The notes below the pieces were generated by a model, which searched no databases, was not told the origin of the DNA, and saw only the letters and a list, made by a program, of their open reading frames with translations. From the NCBI GenBank assembly GCA_963820995.1, contig CAWGCL010000012.1, positions 135,706 through 199,705 of the forward strand: 64,000 bases of DNA. The letters run 5' to 3'. Below, in pieces: positions 18,118 to 27,574 of the stretch. The position numbers were made by a program, and so were the translations under genes. Each line of letters starts with the position of its first letter. Position 1 is the stretch's first letter. The DNA is from JAGTVG01 sp963820995 (GTDB lineage: Bacteria; Bacteroidota; Bacteroidia; Cytophagales; Cyclobacteriaceae).

Positions 18118-20571
18118 TTACTTCCGCAGCTTTTCCAAAACCTCAGCAAAATCTGCTTCCCACATGGTGCCTTCAGGTCGAACCTTAAATTCTTCGAAAG
18201 CCAAATAGGCGAGCCATTTTCCATCATGGGACCAATGCAATGAGTATTTAAAATCATCTGAGTTTTCAAAGTCCAATTGCAATAATTCTGAATTATGGAT
18301 AGAATACATATAGATGATTGTTCTATCATCTTGAAAGGTCCCAATAAATGTTAAATATTTGCCATCCGGACTGAATCGTGGAGTAGTAGTGAGGTGTATT
18401 CCCAAACCCCCTAGATTGTCAATACTTCTTATTTTCGAACCATTCAAAGAAATTATCTGTAATTCATTATCAGTTATTATTGCCATACTTTTACTATCAG
18501 GTGACCATCCTCCTCCGGGATCTCTACGTTGCAGTTTATGAACTAATTTTGATTTTCCTCCAGATACAGGTACGACATATAATAATTTTTCATGTTTAGA
18601 AGTGACATAATATGAAATCATCGAACCATCCGGAGACCATTCAAGCCAATTTTCATCATCCGGATTATCTGTAATTTGAATTGGATTACTGCCCTCTATA
18701 GAAACAATCCAGATGTCATTCTCGTGCATTATAGCTAATTTGCTTCCATCTGGTGACCATGAAAAATCAGACTTGGAATCACTACCTTCCAATCCTTCAA
18801 AAACCTGATGTAGCGGGCCAACAACTTTAGCTTCAACTAGTGACAAGGATGCTACATATAAATCTTTTAGCTCATCATCTCTTTTTATCCAAAAAGCCAT
18901 TTTTGTTAAGTCCGGTGAAGCAATAAATGGAATAGGATCACCATCAATATTTGTTTCAATATTTAAATTAACAGGTTTTTGGCCGGTTAAATGAATAATC
19001 TTAAATACTGTTTCTTCTTTTTCGTTTTCGCTTTGTACTAACATAATATTATCATTAGCTGACCATTGAACATCATAGATCTGTCCATCTAATTCAGGGG
19101 TACAGGATGGCCCTCCCGTGGTTGAGACCACTTTTAATGGCCATTTTGTATCATAAGAAGATCTATAAAAAAGCATTTCTCCTCCATCAGGGGTGAAACC
19201 AATAAAATTACCTACTTCCTTTGGTATCTTAAATTCATAGTTAATCCTATTCTCCAGAGATAAAAGATTTCTACTTTCCATATATGAATGATACAACCAT
19301 TTACTATCCGGCGACCAACATGGGTTTATACTATTTTTAATAATCATTTCCGATTCTTCACCATTAGCGGAAGTAAGCCAGATTTCGCCCTCTTTTCTAT
19401 AAGCTATTTTTTCCCCATCTGGTGACCATGTAGGATAACCCATATTATCTTGTGAACTAGCGATAGGGACTAATTTCCCATCATTAACATTTATGGCCCA
19501 GAGGTCATTAATTATTTCCTGATCCCTTCTGTTAAAAGCTATTCTTTCTCCATTGGGAGACCAACTAACAGGATGTTGAAACACATAATAACCATCAATC
19601 AGTTTTTTAGGTTTTTCAATTGCATGACCTGTTTCTGGAGATACTAATACGATCCAAATTGCACTATCAGCATAAAAAGCAGCTTTCTGCATATCAGGGG
19701 AATATATTGATCGAAACGCCATCATATCAACTAGCTTAAATGGAGGGCTTCCATCAACTGGAACTACCTGGTTCTCCAATACCATAAACCGGCCATCAGA
19801 TGAAAGGTTAAATCCACCGGTAGTATAACTAATCAAATCATTCTTCCCTGCATATGATCTTACTTTTGTATATGTAATTCCTGTTTCCGGATCTGTAATA
19901 GTATTTTTGTTAGGGTAATTATTATATCCTATCGAATTATTATTATTCTTAGTCTGTTCAACCTGGGCGATCATAAGTTCCGTTACCGGAATAATGGTGC
20001 TTCCCGGATTATCTTCGATAAGATCCTTGAATGTAGCCAGAGCCTTATCATACTGGCCGGCTTTAAAATAAGACTGTCCCTTATAATATTGTGCGTTTTG
20101 GGCAATTAATGAATTTGGGTTCAATTGTAGGGCTGTCTCATATTCCTTAATGGCTAATTCATATTCCCAAACTTTATATAATTCATTGCCCTGACTGATA
20201 TATCGCTCTGCCTTTTCATTAATATCTGCAGCATACGCATCAAGATAATCCACCCTTGCTAAAGCAATAGCTACTTCTTCTTTCTGATCTCCATATTTGT
20301 TGATTACCTCCTTATAAGTCCGATAGGCCTCCGGAGATTCCATCTTTTCATAACATGATCCAAGGTGTAATAAAGCTTCAGCAGATATTTCCCTGTTGTC
20401 CGGGTTTTCGTCTACAATTGACTTGTATGTCTTTATGGCTGCATCCAACTCTCCATTTACTTCTTCCTGGTATATTGCCTCGCTGAGCAAAACTTCAGGT
20501 TTTTGTTCTTGTCCTGTTGTTTTTAAAACCAGTACCATTAAAAAGATCGAAAATAGTATATATCGTCCCAT
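18118..20571 (-). CDS. Module 3 exported TPR plus TolB-like (PD40) propeller protein
   Basis: This is the intact member of the family, 817 residues. A signal peptide (YILFSIFLMVLVLKTTGQ) is followed by two TPR blocks at about 25-215: the short one shared with its paralogues (ELDAAIKTYKSIVDENPD; LHLGSCYEKM) and an extra one (YELAIKEYETALQLNPNS; QYDKALATFKDLIEDNP). From about 250 to the end runs a beta-propeller with PD40 blades such as WSPNGERIAFN, WSPDGEKIAYR, WSPDSKWLYH, WSPDGSKLAIM, WSPDGSMISYY and FSPDGKYLTF. TolB-type propellers bind peptides or proteins in the periplasm. No catalytic motif is seen, so a binding or co-sensing role is an inference. It follows the module 3 regulator after 83 bases that carry phased repeats. 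Confidence 0.9.
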   Translation of the reverse strand: MGRYILFSIFLMVLVLKTTGQEQKPEVLLSEAIYQEEVNGELDAAIKTYKSIVDENPDNREISAEALLHLGSCYEKMESPEAYRTYKEVINKYGDQKEEVAIALARVDYLDAYAADINEKAERYISQGNELYKVWEYELAIKEYETALQLNPNSLIAQNAQYYKGQSYFKAGQYDKALATFKDLIEDNPGSTIIPVTELMIAQVEQTKNNNNSIGYNNYPNKNTITDPETGITYTKVRSYAGKNDLISYTTGGFNLSSDGRFMVLENQVVPVDGSPPFKLVDMMAFRSIYSPDMQKAAFYADSAIWIVLVSPETGHAIEKPKKLIDGYYVFQHPVSWSPNGERIAFNRRDQEIINDLWAINVNDGKLVPIASSQDNMGYPTWSPDGEKIAYRKEGEIWLTSANGEESEMIIKNSINPCWSPDSKWLYHSYMESRNLLSLENRINYEFKIPKEVGNFIGFTPDGGEMLFYRSSYDTKWPLKVVSTTGGPSCTPELDGQIYDVQWSANDNIMLVQSENEKEETVFKIIHLTGQKPVNLNIETNIDGDPIPFIASPDLTKMAFWIKRDDELKDLYVASLSLVEAKVVGPLHQVFEGLEGSDSKSDFSWSPDGSKLAIMHENDIWIVSIEGSNPIQITDNPDDENWLEWSPDGSMISYYVTSKHEKLLYVVPVSGGKSKLVHKLQRRDPGGGWSPDSKSMAIITDNELQIISLNGSKIRSIDNLGGLGIHLTTTPRFSPDGKYLTFIGTFQDDRTIIYMYSIHNSELLQLDFENSDDFKYSLHWSHDGKWLAYLAFEEFKVRPEGTMWEADFAEVLEKLRK

Positions 20572-20611
20572 AACTTTTTTATTTAAAATTATAAGATCGT
20601 ATTTGTAGGTA

Positions 20612-20649
20612 TATCAAGGATTTTCAAAGTATTGTTAAGTTTATGTCAA
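20612..20649. promoter_or_regulatory. Four phased repeats upstream of the module 3 propeller gene
   Basis: TATCAA (20612), TTTCAA (20622), TGTTAA (20633) and TGTCAA (20644) on the + strand lie at 10-, 11- and 11-base steps, ending 41 bases upstream of the ATG at 20571. The two best copies read TTAACA and TTGACA on the coding strand. Confidence 0.5.
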
Positions 20650-20654
20650 ACCAT

Positions 20655-21344
20655 TTATAAAGATGGAATTTTATAACCTATTCCACGAACACTTATAATC
20701 AGCCTTGGACTGTCAGCCTCCGCTTCTATCTTTTTTCTTAAATTCGCCATATGCGTGTCCACAGTCCGGGGAGAAACAATCACATCTTTACCCCAGACTT
20801 CATCCAGCAATTCATCTCGATTAATTACTCTTCCCCTATTCTGAATAAGATATTTTAAAAGTTCAAATTCATGGAGTGTTAGATTGACTTTTTCTTCATT
20901 TTTATGACATTCATATTGTCGGAAATCTACTTTTAAGGCTCCAAAACTAAATATATCATCATTGTTGCGTGAAGCAGGCTTATCCATTCTTCGAAAAATG
21001 GATTTTACCCGTGCCTGTAATTCCCGGGGGCTGAACGGCTTTGTAACATAATCGTCAGCGCCAATTTCCAACCCCACCACCCGGTCAATTTCCTGCCCTT
21101 TAGCAGTTAGCATGATGATAGGGGTCTGTATATCCATTGATCTTAACTTTTTACAAACTTCGAAACCATTCATCCCTGGCAGCATAATATCCAGGATGAT
21201 TAGATCGATCTCTGGCTTTTCAGCTTTCTGCAGTCCATCGATACCATCTGAAGCTAACTCCACCACATATCCTTCCAAAACAAAGTCATCTTCCAAGGCC
21301 AACTGAATAGATTCTTCATCCTCTATAATCAATATTTTTTTCAT
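20655..21344 (-). CDS. Module 3 response regulator, OmpR/PhoB family
   Basis: This 229-residue protein has IIEDEES, phospho-acceptor Asp52 in LIILDIMLPGMNG, MLTAKG and VTKPFS in the receiver. The C-terminal winged helix contains LTLHEFELLKYL, VINRDELLDEVWGKD and PRTVDTHMANLRKKIE. It starts 13 bases after the kinase gene. The receiver ends with a longer linker (RRMDKPASRNNDD) than in its sisters. It is predicted to be phosphorylated by the kinase at 21358-23451 and to bind the TTAACA-type repeats at 23533 and 20612. Confidence 0.95.
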   Translation of the reverse strand: MKKILIIEDEESIQLALEDDFVLEGYVVELASDGIDGLQKAEKPEIDLIILDIMLPGMNGFEVCKKLRSMDIQTPIIMLTAKGQEIDRVVGLEIGADDYVTKPFSPRELQARVKSIFRRMDKPASRNNDDIFSFGALKVDFRQYECHKNEEKVNLTLHEFELLKYLIQNRGRVINRDELLDEVWGKDVIVSPRTVDTHMANLRKKIEAEADSPRLIISVRGIGYKIPSL

Positions 21345-21357
21345 TTATTATTTCTTT

Positions 21358-23451
21358 TTATGTCACTGGTAGAATAATTGAAAAAGTGCTCCCTTTTCCC
21401 GGGTTGCTATCAACAACGATATCACCCTTATGGGCTATCATAATCTGTTTCACGATGGTTAAACCAATTCCGCTTCCTTTAACCGATTGCGTAAGTTCAT
21501 CGCCAGCCCGGTAAAAACGATCGAAAATCTTATCCTTGTCGTTATTATTAATGCCAACACCAAAATCCGTCACATTAATAATTACATCCTTCCCCTTTGT
21601 TACGATTTCAACATTAATTGTCTTTGAATCACTAGAATACTTTGATGCATTATCAAGCAGATTATGCATGACCTGTTCTATCGATTCTTTATCGAAAACA
21701 ATTTCAGGAATAGAATCGGCATGGGAAAGATTAATCTGAACGCTCTGATTAACCATGTTGTTCTTAAAAGAGGCAACTGCATCTTTTGCTGTTGACACAA
21801 TATTATCTTTTTCAAAGCGAAAGACTTTTTTGTCATCTTCCATTTTTGAGAAATCAAGAATATTCTCAATCAGATGACTCAATCGTTCACTTTGTAATAA
21901 TATCATGTTATAATATTTCTTTTTTTTCTCCGTGGTTGGTACACGGTCTCGATCCAGCATCTCAGCCATTTGCCTTATCGAGGTTAAAGGACTTTTAAAC
22001 TCATGGGAAACTGTAGACATAAAGTTCGACTTCATCTTAGAAAAATGTATTTCATTATTAATTGTGCGAAGTGTAAAGAAGAGACCAAACGCCAGTATAA
22101 TAATGATCACAATAAAAATGTAGAAATAGAGACCTCCCCTGGAATAAAACAATGAGTTCAACAATCCAGAATTTTCAGGATAAAGCTTGAGAGTTAAAGC
22201 AGGCAGATTCGATGGAAAAGCAGCATAAACAGGCAAATTATCTTCCGTGATATATTCTGACTTTAGGATCAATCCTCCATTATCATCTGTAATCTGCCAC
22301 TTGAAATTCGATTCATTCTCTTTCTCGAGTAATAATGGGCGAATGGTATTCATTAAAAGGTAATCTGTATCTATTAGGATACCCCATTTCCCCGTATTAT
22401 TTACACTTTGCAATGACCAGAAATATAGCTTGTCATTGATTCGCGTTTTTTGTCTTTGTATAGTATTTGCCGGGATAAGTTCTTGTTCTATTAATTTAAT
22501 TTCATTACTGCCAAGAAATGAAAGGAGATATTCCGTGTGGATTTGTGACATGGAAATGCTGTCCTGAATACTGTGAATCTTCAGTAATAGTTTCTTTGTT
22601 TCCTTATTATTAGAGTTTTCACATCCCAAAATAATTTTGTCTGCTTTAGATAAAATGAAGGTAAAATATGGAAATCCGATTTCCCATCTTGATTTTTGAA
22701 TTTGATTTAATAATAACTGGATATTTTCCAAAGCTGATATTGAATCTGATTTTTTGATGTAGAGGGAGCTTTTTTCCAGCAAGGCTACAGTACCTAATGG
22801 AATTCTATTCTGAATAAAGACCAAAGAATATTTGTCATAGATCAGATCATATGTCTCTATGGCTTTGTCGTTTAAATCAAGTTTTTTCTGAACACGCGCA
22901 ATGGCATTTAAGATTTCTCCTCTTGATTGTTCTTTATGAGCATCAGGCAGAACTGTTTGATAATATTTAAGTGCCATTTGGTAGTTTTTCTCCTTGAACT
23001 CATATTGCCTGGCTTTATCGAGAATGCTATGCTTGTTTTTAAATCCTGCCAAATCAAACCTGGTTAGAGAATTATCGGGGACATACATCATCCCGCTATT
23101 GAGCATTTTTGGGCGACTATTTTTAGAAACATAAAAAATCCCGGCGACAACCTGATGTTGAAGAATGAATTGACTTAATAGTGAATGGGCGAATATAGTT
23201 TTTTGAGGAGGCAATATTGATTCAATTATTTTAACAAAATCCCTTTCAACGGACGTAAGGTAGGCTTCGGTACCTTGAATGATATTCTGGCTGTCTTCTG
23301 CAAGATTATTTCGATGCTCGCGTTCTACTAAAGCCTGATCATTTATTATACCTCTGAAAGCAAGAATACCCAGAATTAGGCAAGGAAGAACGATTGCCAG
23401 AATATAATAGGCAATAATCCTCTTTCTTTTTATTTCTCTCCTTTTCCTCAT
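21358..23451 (-). CDS. Module 3 membrane sensor histidine kinase with extracytoplasmic TPR region
   Basis: This 697-residue kinase has a first membrane helix (IIAYYILAIVLPCLILGILAF, about 12-32), an extracytoplasmic region with TPR-like helices (NYQMALKYYQTVLPD; LNDKAIETYDLIYDKY), a second membrane helix (YFYIFIVIIIILAFGLFFTL), VSHEFKSPLTSIR with phospho-acceptor His483, an N box (MHNLLDNASKYSS), VTDFGVGI, FDRFYRAG and GSGIGLTIVKQIMIAHKG. The sensor end is the closest visible match to the stub at 11824-12441, while the kinase core resembles all modules. The response regulator gene follows after 13 bases. The phased TGTTAA repeats upstream suggest autoregulation. Confidence 0.93.
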   Translation of the reverse strand: MRKRREIKRKRIIAYYILAIVLPCLILGILAFRGIINDQALVEREHRNNLAEDSQNIIQGTEAYLTSVERDFVKIIESILPPQKTIFAHSLLSQFILQHQVVAGIFYVSKNSRPKMLNSGMMYVPDNSLTRFDLAGFKNKHSILDKARQYEFKEKNYQMALKYYQTVLPDAHKEQSRGEILNAIARVQKKLDLNDKAIETYDLIYDKYSLVFIQNRIPLGTVALLEKSSLYIKKSDSISALENIQLLLNQIQKSRWEIGFPYFTFILSKADKIILGCENSNNKETKKLLLKIHSIQDSISMSQIHTEYLLSFLGSNEIKLIEQELIPANTIQRQKTRINDKLYFWSLQSVNNTGKWGILIDTDYLLMNTIRPLLLEKENESNFKWQITDDNGGLILKSEYITEDNLPVYAAFPSNLPALTLKLYPENSGLLNSLFYSRGGLYFYIFIVIIIILAFGLFFTLRTINNEIHFSKMKSNFMSTVSHEFKSPLTSIRQMAEMLDRDRVPTTEKKKKYYNMILLQSERLSHLIENILDFSKMEDDKKVFRFEKDNIVSTAKDAVASFKNNMVNQSVQINLSHADSIPEIVFDKESIEQVMHNLLDNASKYSSDSKTINVEIVTKGKDVIINVTDFGVGINNNDKDKIFDRFYRAGDELTQSVKGSGIGLTIVKQIMIAHKGDIVVDSNPGKGSTFSIILPVT

Positions 23452-23532
23452 AATTCAGTGAGTATGAGATTCAATTTCCGAATTTCAACACTTTTCAATT
23501 TGGCAAAAAATCAGCATAGATGTTTTAAGAAT

Positions 23533-23560
23533 TGTTATAGTTATGTTAAGATTTCATCAA
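23533..23560. promoter_or_regulatory. Phased TGTTAA repeats upstream of the module 3 kinase
   Basis: TGTTAT (23533), TGTTAA (23544) and CATCAA (23555) on the + strand are spaced 11 bases apart, about 80 bases upstream of the ATG at 23451. On the coding strand the main unit is TTAACA. Confidence 0.45.
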
Positions 23561-23684
23561 GTAGGGGAAAGTTCATGTATTTAAACACAATTATATTGGC
23601 TCCATAAATACTAGACACTATGTTCTTTTTACCATCATTAACGGCAATCATGATAGAGGCAGGGTGCTTTTCTTGCATTTTTCA

Positions 23685-23710
23685 ATCGCCAAAAATTAAT
23701 TTAAGGCGAT
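23685..23710. repeat. Inverted repeat in the 23452-23927 intergenic region
   Basis: ATCGCC (23685-23690) and GGCGAT (23705-23710) form a six-base perfect stem around an AT-rich loop. No U-run follows on either strand, so it is an operator or a chance palindrome. The rest of this 476-base gap holds the module 3 kinase control region and no gene that I can support. Confidence 0.3.
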
Positions 23711-23927
23711 ACTTATTCAATTTATTAAAAAACTGACGAAAATATTTACTATCTACATATACAATTTACGAATTAATGCAAAAAGTCATGTAAAGTTGGA
23801 TTAGAATTTCTACTTGATTAATGTTTCCCGACTTGTGTGGAGTTTATAATGTTTGTAATACAAGATGCAATAAGTGATGAGACAGATCTAAAAAATGGAT
23901 TTAAGTTTTGATTGCTTACGGTAAAAT

Positions 23928-25950
23928 TTAATCAAGAGGAAGGTTCATTTTCTTTAGAAGTTCAAGAAATCTGGGATCATCCCGAATAAAATCAAAAAGA
24001 TAAACATTGGTGGAAATATATGGCATACCGGGATCATTCATTTCAAAACCAATTTCCAGCCATTCAAGTGTTTTTTCTGGCTCGTTCAGTTCAGGACGAT
24101 ATATCCAGGCCATATCAGTGGGCATGACATAACTGGTTCTAAATCTTTCTTCATAAACTTCGGCGATATATTTAATAGCGGCCTTATAGCCCTGGTTTTC
24201 ATAAACTTTTTGTGCAGAAAATATGATACTATCTGCATAGGAGAATTCTAGATTCTGAATTAAAGCTTCAAATGATTTTTCATAATCACCCTGAGCAGAA
24301 TATGCCAGATCTAATGCATATAAGGTTAATGGATGATTAATTCCCTTAGTAATAGAAATTACTTCATCATATTCTCCTCTATCAAGCAATATGACTGAAT
24401 ATAATGCCTGGATCAGGGGATTCAATGGATCCAGTTCCATCGCCATTTTACCTTGTTCAAGCGCTTCATCGGATCTTCTTATGCACATTAAAAGATGTCC
24501 GTAATATGCCCTTGCAAACGCATCATTTGGATTTGATTTCAGAAGTTTTAAAAACTCCTTTTCTCCCTTTTCCCAGTCCCAATCAGTCCAGACGGTAATT
24601 AATGCATTTACATACTGCACAAAATCATCTTGGGGATCGATTTCGAGTGCCTGAGTGATGTTTTCATATATTGGTGGATTGGCTACAGATGGCGGTACGA
24701 TGCTAAATTGTTTCGCGCCAAGCCACCACTGTGCAATAGCTGCATAAGGAATAGCCCAGGAAGGATCTATCTCCATCGCCAGATTAAAATACTCCAGAGA
24801 TTTTTCTAAGTCCTTCCGGAGTAAGTTGTTCCCAGTAATACATTCCCTTCAGATATGCATCATACGCCTTATTGTCCACTGCCCTTGAATCAGCAAGCAT
24901 ATTTTCTTCCTCTGGTGTTAAAATAACATTTATCTCTTCTGATATTTCTTTAGTAATGGTGTTATATAGTTGAAGGATCTGACTTTTATCTTCATAATAA
25001 TCCTGTACCCACAGTGTCTGTTCCTCAGGATAGGCACTGACTACTTTAATCTGCAAGCATATGCTGTCTCCCAGGCATACAACCGATCCCTCAATAATAA
25101 CATTTACACCCAATTCAGCGGCTATTTCAGGAATTGATTTTTCGATATCCTTATAGGCATTTGCAGTGGTTTTCGACTTGACCTGTAATGAGCTGATCTT
25201 CCCGATGTCCCCAATTAATGCTGAATGCATTCCAGCCACAAAATACTCCATTGTGTCACTACCTATATAATTGTCGAAGGGAAGGACAAGAATCGACTTT
25301 CCCTGTTCAGACTGAGGATTGATAATCCTGGGTAAAAAATAAATTGCCAAATAGGAGAGTAAAGCGATTATAAGTATCCCGATGACAATTGTTGTCCGGC
25401 CATAACCAAGAGGACGAATTAACTCACCTGTATCTATTTTATACTCCAGAAAGTTGGCATCCGTACTGGAAATTTTAAATGCTCCAATGGGTGATTCAAC
25501 GCCTTTTAGCTCTTGCTCACCCATTTGGGTAATATTCAATCCATCCTTGTTTTTAAGGTCCCTGAATACAGATTCAGATATAACAATCCCATGTGTATCA
25601 GCAATTCCCTGAATCCTTGAAGCAATATTAACACCATCACCCAGAACATCTTTATTTTCAAAGATCACATCTCCCTGATGAATGCCAATTCGTAAAGGAA
25701 TTCCTAATTCTTTTACAGCATTCTGTATAGACAATGCACATTTTATTGCATCCATGCTGGAAGAGAAACTGGCCAGCATGCCATCCCCCATTTCTTTAAG
25801 TAAACGCCCTTTATATTTTTTAATAAGCCGCCAATGGATACGCCGGTTCTTCCTTATGTAATCAAAGGCTTTCCTTTCATCCTTGCCCATCAGGGAAGTA
25901 TATCCGACGATGTCGGAAAACATAATGGCTGCCAATTTACGTTGTTGCAT
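23928..25950 (-). CDS. Class III adenylate cyclase with TolB-N and TPR regions, frameshifted near 24803
   Basis: The first part (25950 to about 24803) holds a cyclase domain: metal Asp in MFSDIVGYTSLM, KEMGDGML (the Lys three residues before GD favours ATP over GTP), and LGDGVNIASRIQ with the Asn/Arg pair. A membrane helix follows (TTIVIGILIIALLSYLAIYF), then a FlgO/TolB-N-like domain (SILVLPFDNY; LGVNVIIEGSV). The second part, read from about 24803 to 23928, is a TPR region of about 290 residues (NDAFARAYYGHLLMC; LDLAYSAQGDYEKSFEALIQ). The parts join as LRKSLEYFNLAMEID if one A is removed from a five-A run at 24801-24805. This domain order is common in Bacteroidota. It makes cAMP from ATP in the cytoplasm. 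It lies next to the kinase modules but has its own spacer. Confidence 0.88.
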
Positions 25951-26211
25951 AGTTCGTCTTGTAATATGTCGATTTAGTGATCTGTTATTATAGGAAAATT
26001 TGAAAACGTAAATTAAAAAATCATTAAATCAGCTTAACAGGAAATAAAAATCAATTAACCTATCTCTATACAATTTAATTGTAGATTATCAGAAATGAAA
26101 ATATTTGGCGGGTAAGTTTGGCTATTTTCCTGACAGAAATTATACTAATAATTCATTTAATCATTCATTAGCCTTATTTGATAAAAAAACTACTTCAGGC
26201 TATTCAGTGTA

Positions 26212-27525
26212 TTATAACTCATGGATATAAATATTGGCAAACTCTAAGGGAAGGTCAGGGACATGAATGCCTATAGGCCCTCTTTCAGGCAAATCTTCCA
26301 AAGTGATATCCTGGACCACCTGTTTTCCATTCAATAGAACTTTAATTCTTTTTCCAATTACACGAATCTCCAATCTATTCCATTCTCCTGTTGCATTATC
26401 CGCCCGTAGAATTGGGGTGGCAGATTTTCTGGTTTCTGCATCATAAATACCATCCTGCCGGTATCCGGAAATCCCTCCGGATCCTTCAGGCCAGCTGGTT
26501 ATTATAACACCGATATCTTTTGATCCCCGTATAGTAATTCCTCCCTCTCCGGTATAGCGGATAGGGACCGTGATCTTTTCACCACTAAAATCCTCTGCGC
26601 TGGTTCCATCTGGCATGATCACAGGAACAGATTTAGCGATGGGCTCACCGGTAAACCTCCAATCAACGATCAGATCAAAATCCTGAAAATCTTTTTCGGT
26701 CCATAGAATATCCTGAGAAGCCCCATCAGAAATTCCGGAAGCAATTAATCTCCAATTATCTGATTTCCAGATACCAGGTTCTCCCTCTTGCTTCCATCCC
26801 CGTAAATCAAGACCATTATATAGAGTAACATATCCTCGATCCTTTAAAGCCGTTTGCTCAGGCAAAGGAGAAGATCCTGGCAATTCTTTAATACGGATAT
26901 TTTTGAAATGCACCTCACTTCCTTCAGATTCAAGGCATATATAACCTTTCCGGGGATTTACATGAAAAGCCCTGGAAACAACTTCTCCGTTCACAGCCAA
27001 AGTTAAAATACCATCCCTGCTTTCGACACGATAGTGGTTCCACTGTCCATAAGGATTAGCCCTTTCCTCTTTTGGAAAAGTACGCATCCATCCTATCCTG
27101 TAAAAGGGATCTTCATTATCCCTTGTCATACTGGCCCCATGTATAGCAAATACATCGCCATGATTCCCATCCATGATCTGGCATTCGACTGATCTGGAGA
27201 ATGGTTGGCCAGGTGCAGTTATGTCATCTGAATGGATGAACAAACCCGCATTACCATCTTTATGCAGATGCATCCATTCAAGTTCAAGAATGAAATTTTC
27301 ATACTGTTTATCAGTCCGGAGAATGCCCGTTGGTATTCCTGTACATACAATCAGGCCATCTTTAACTGTCCAGGTTTCAGGGGCACAATTCACATTCACC
27401 CAGCCATCAAAATTCTCTCCATTGAACAAAGGTTTAAAATCATCCTCCGCCAGGGATTTGTTATCACAATTGCTAAAAAGAACAATTAAAAAAATGAGTG
27501 CTAAAGAAGTAAAATATCTAGTCAT
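26212..27525 (-). CDS. Lipoprotein with two DUF1080 (3-keto-disaccharide hydrolase-like) domains
   Basis: The start at 27525 gives a lipoprotein signal (YFTSLALIFLIVLFSNC). Two DUF1080 concanavalin-like domains follow. The first, at about 30-210, begins FKPLFNGENFDGWVN and includes FILELEWMHLHKDGNAGLFIHS. The second, at about 230-435, begins YVTLYNGLDLRGWKQ and includes FDLIVDWRF. Some DUF1080 proteins are reported to hydrolyse 3-keto-glycosides made by Gfo/Idh/MocA-type dehydrogenases; applying this here is an inference. The gene lies just downstream of a GH26 gene and a Gfo/Idh/MocA gene on the same strand, with gaps of about 30-50 bases, so an operon 30012-26212 is likely. Confidence 0.88.
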   Translation of the reverse strand: MTRYFTSLALIFLIVLFSNCDNKSLAEDDFKPLFNGENFDGWVNVNCAPETWTVKDGLIVCTGIPTGILRTDKQYENFILELEWMHLHKDGNAGLFIHSDDITAPGQPFSRSVECQIMDGNHGDVFAIHGASMTRDNEDPFYRIGWMRTFPKEERANPYGQWNHYRVESRDGILTLAVNGEVVSRAFHVNPRKGYICLESEGSEVHFKNIRIKELPGSSPLPEQTALKDRGYVTLYNGLDLRGWKQEGEPGIWKSDNWRLIASGISDGASQDILWTEKDFQDFDLIVDWRFTGEPIAKSVPVIMPDGTSAEDFSGEKITVPIRYTGEGGITIRGSKDIGVIITSWPEGSGGISGYRQDGIYDAETRKSATPILRADNATGEWNRLEIRVIGKRIKVLLNGKQVVQDITLEDLPERGPIGIHVPDLPLEFANIYIHEL

Positions 27526-27574
27526 ACGTTTTAATATAAAAATCATTTAATTCATTTAAAGTTATCTCCCGCCA

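Noticed and set aside
23685..23710. The ATCGCC / GGCGAT stem as a terminator of the cyclase gene
   Set aside because: It lies over 200 bases past the stop codon and no U-run follows on the minus strand.
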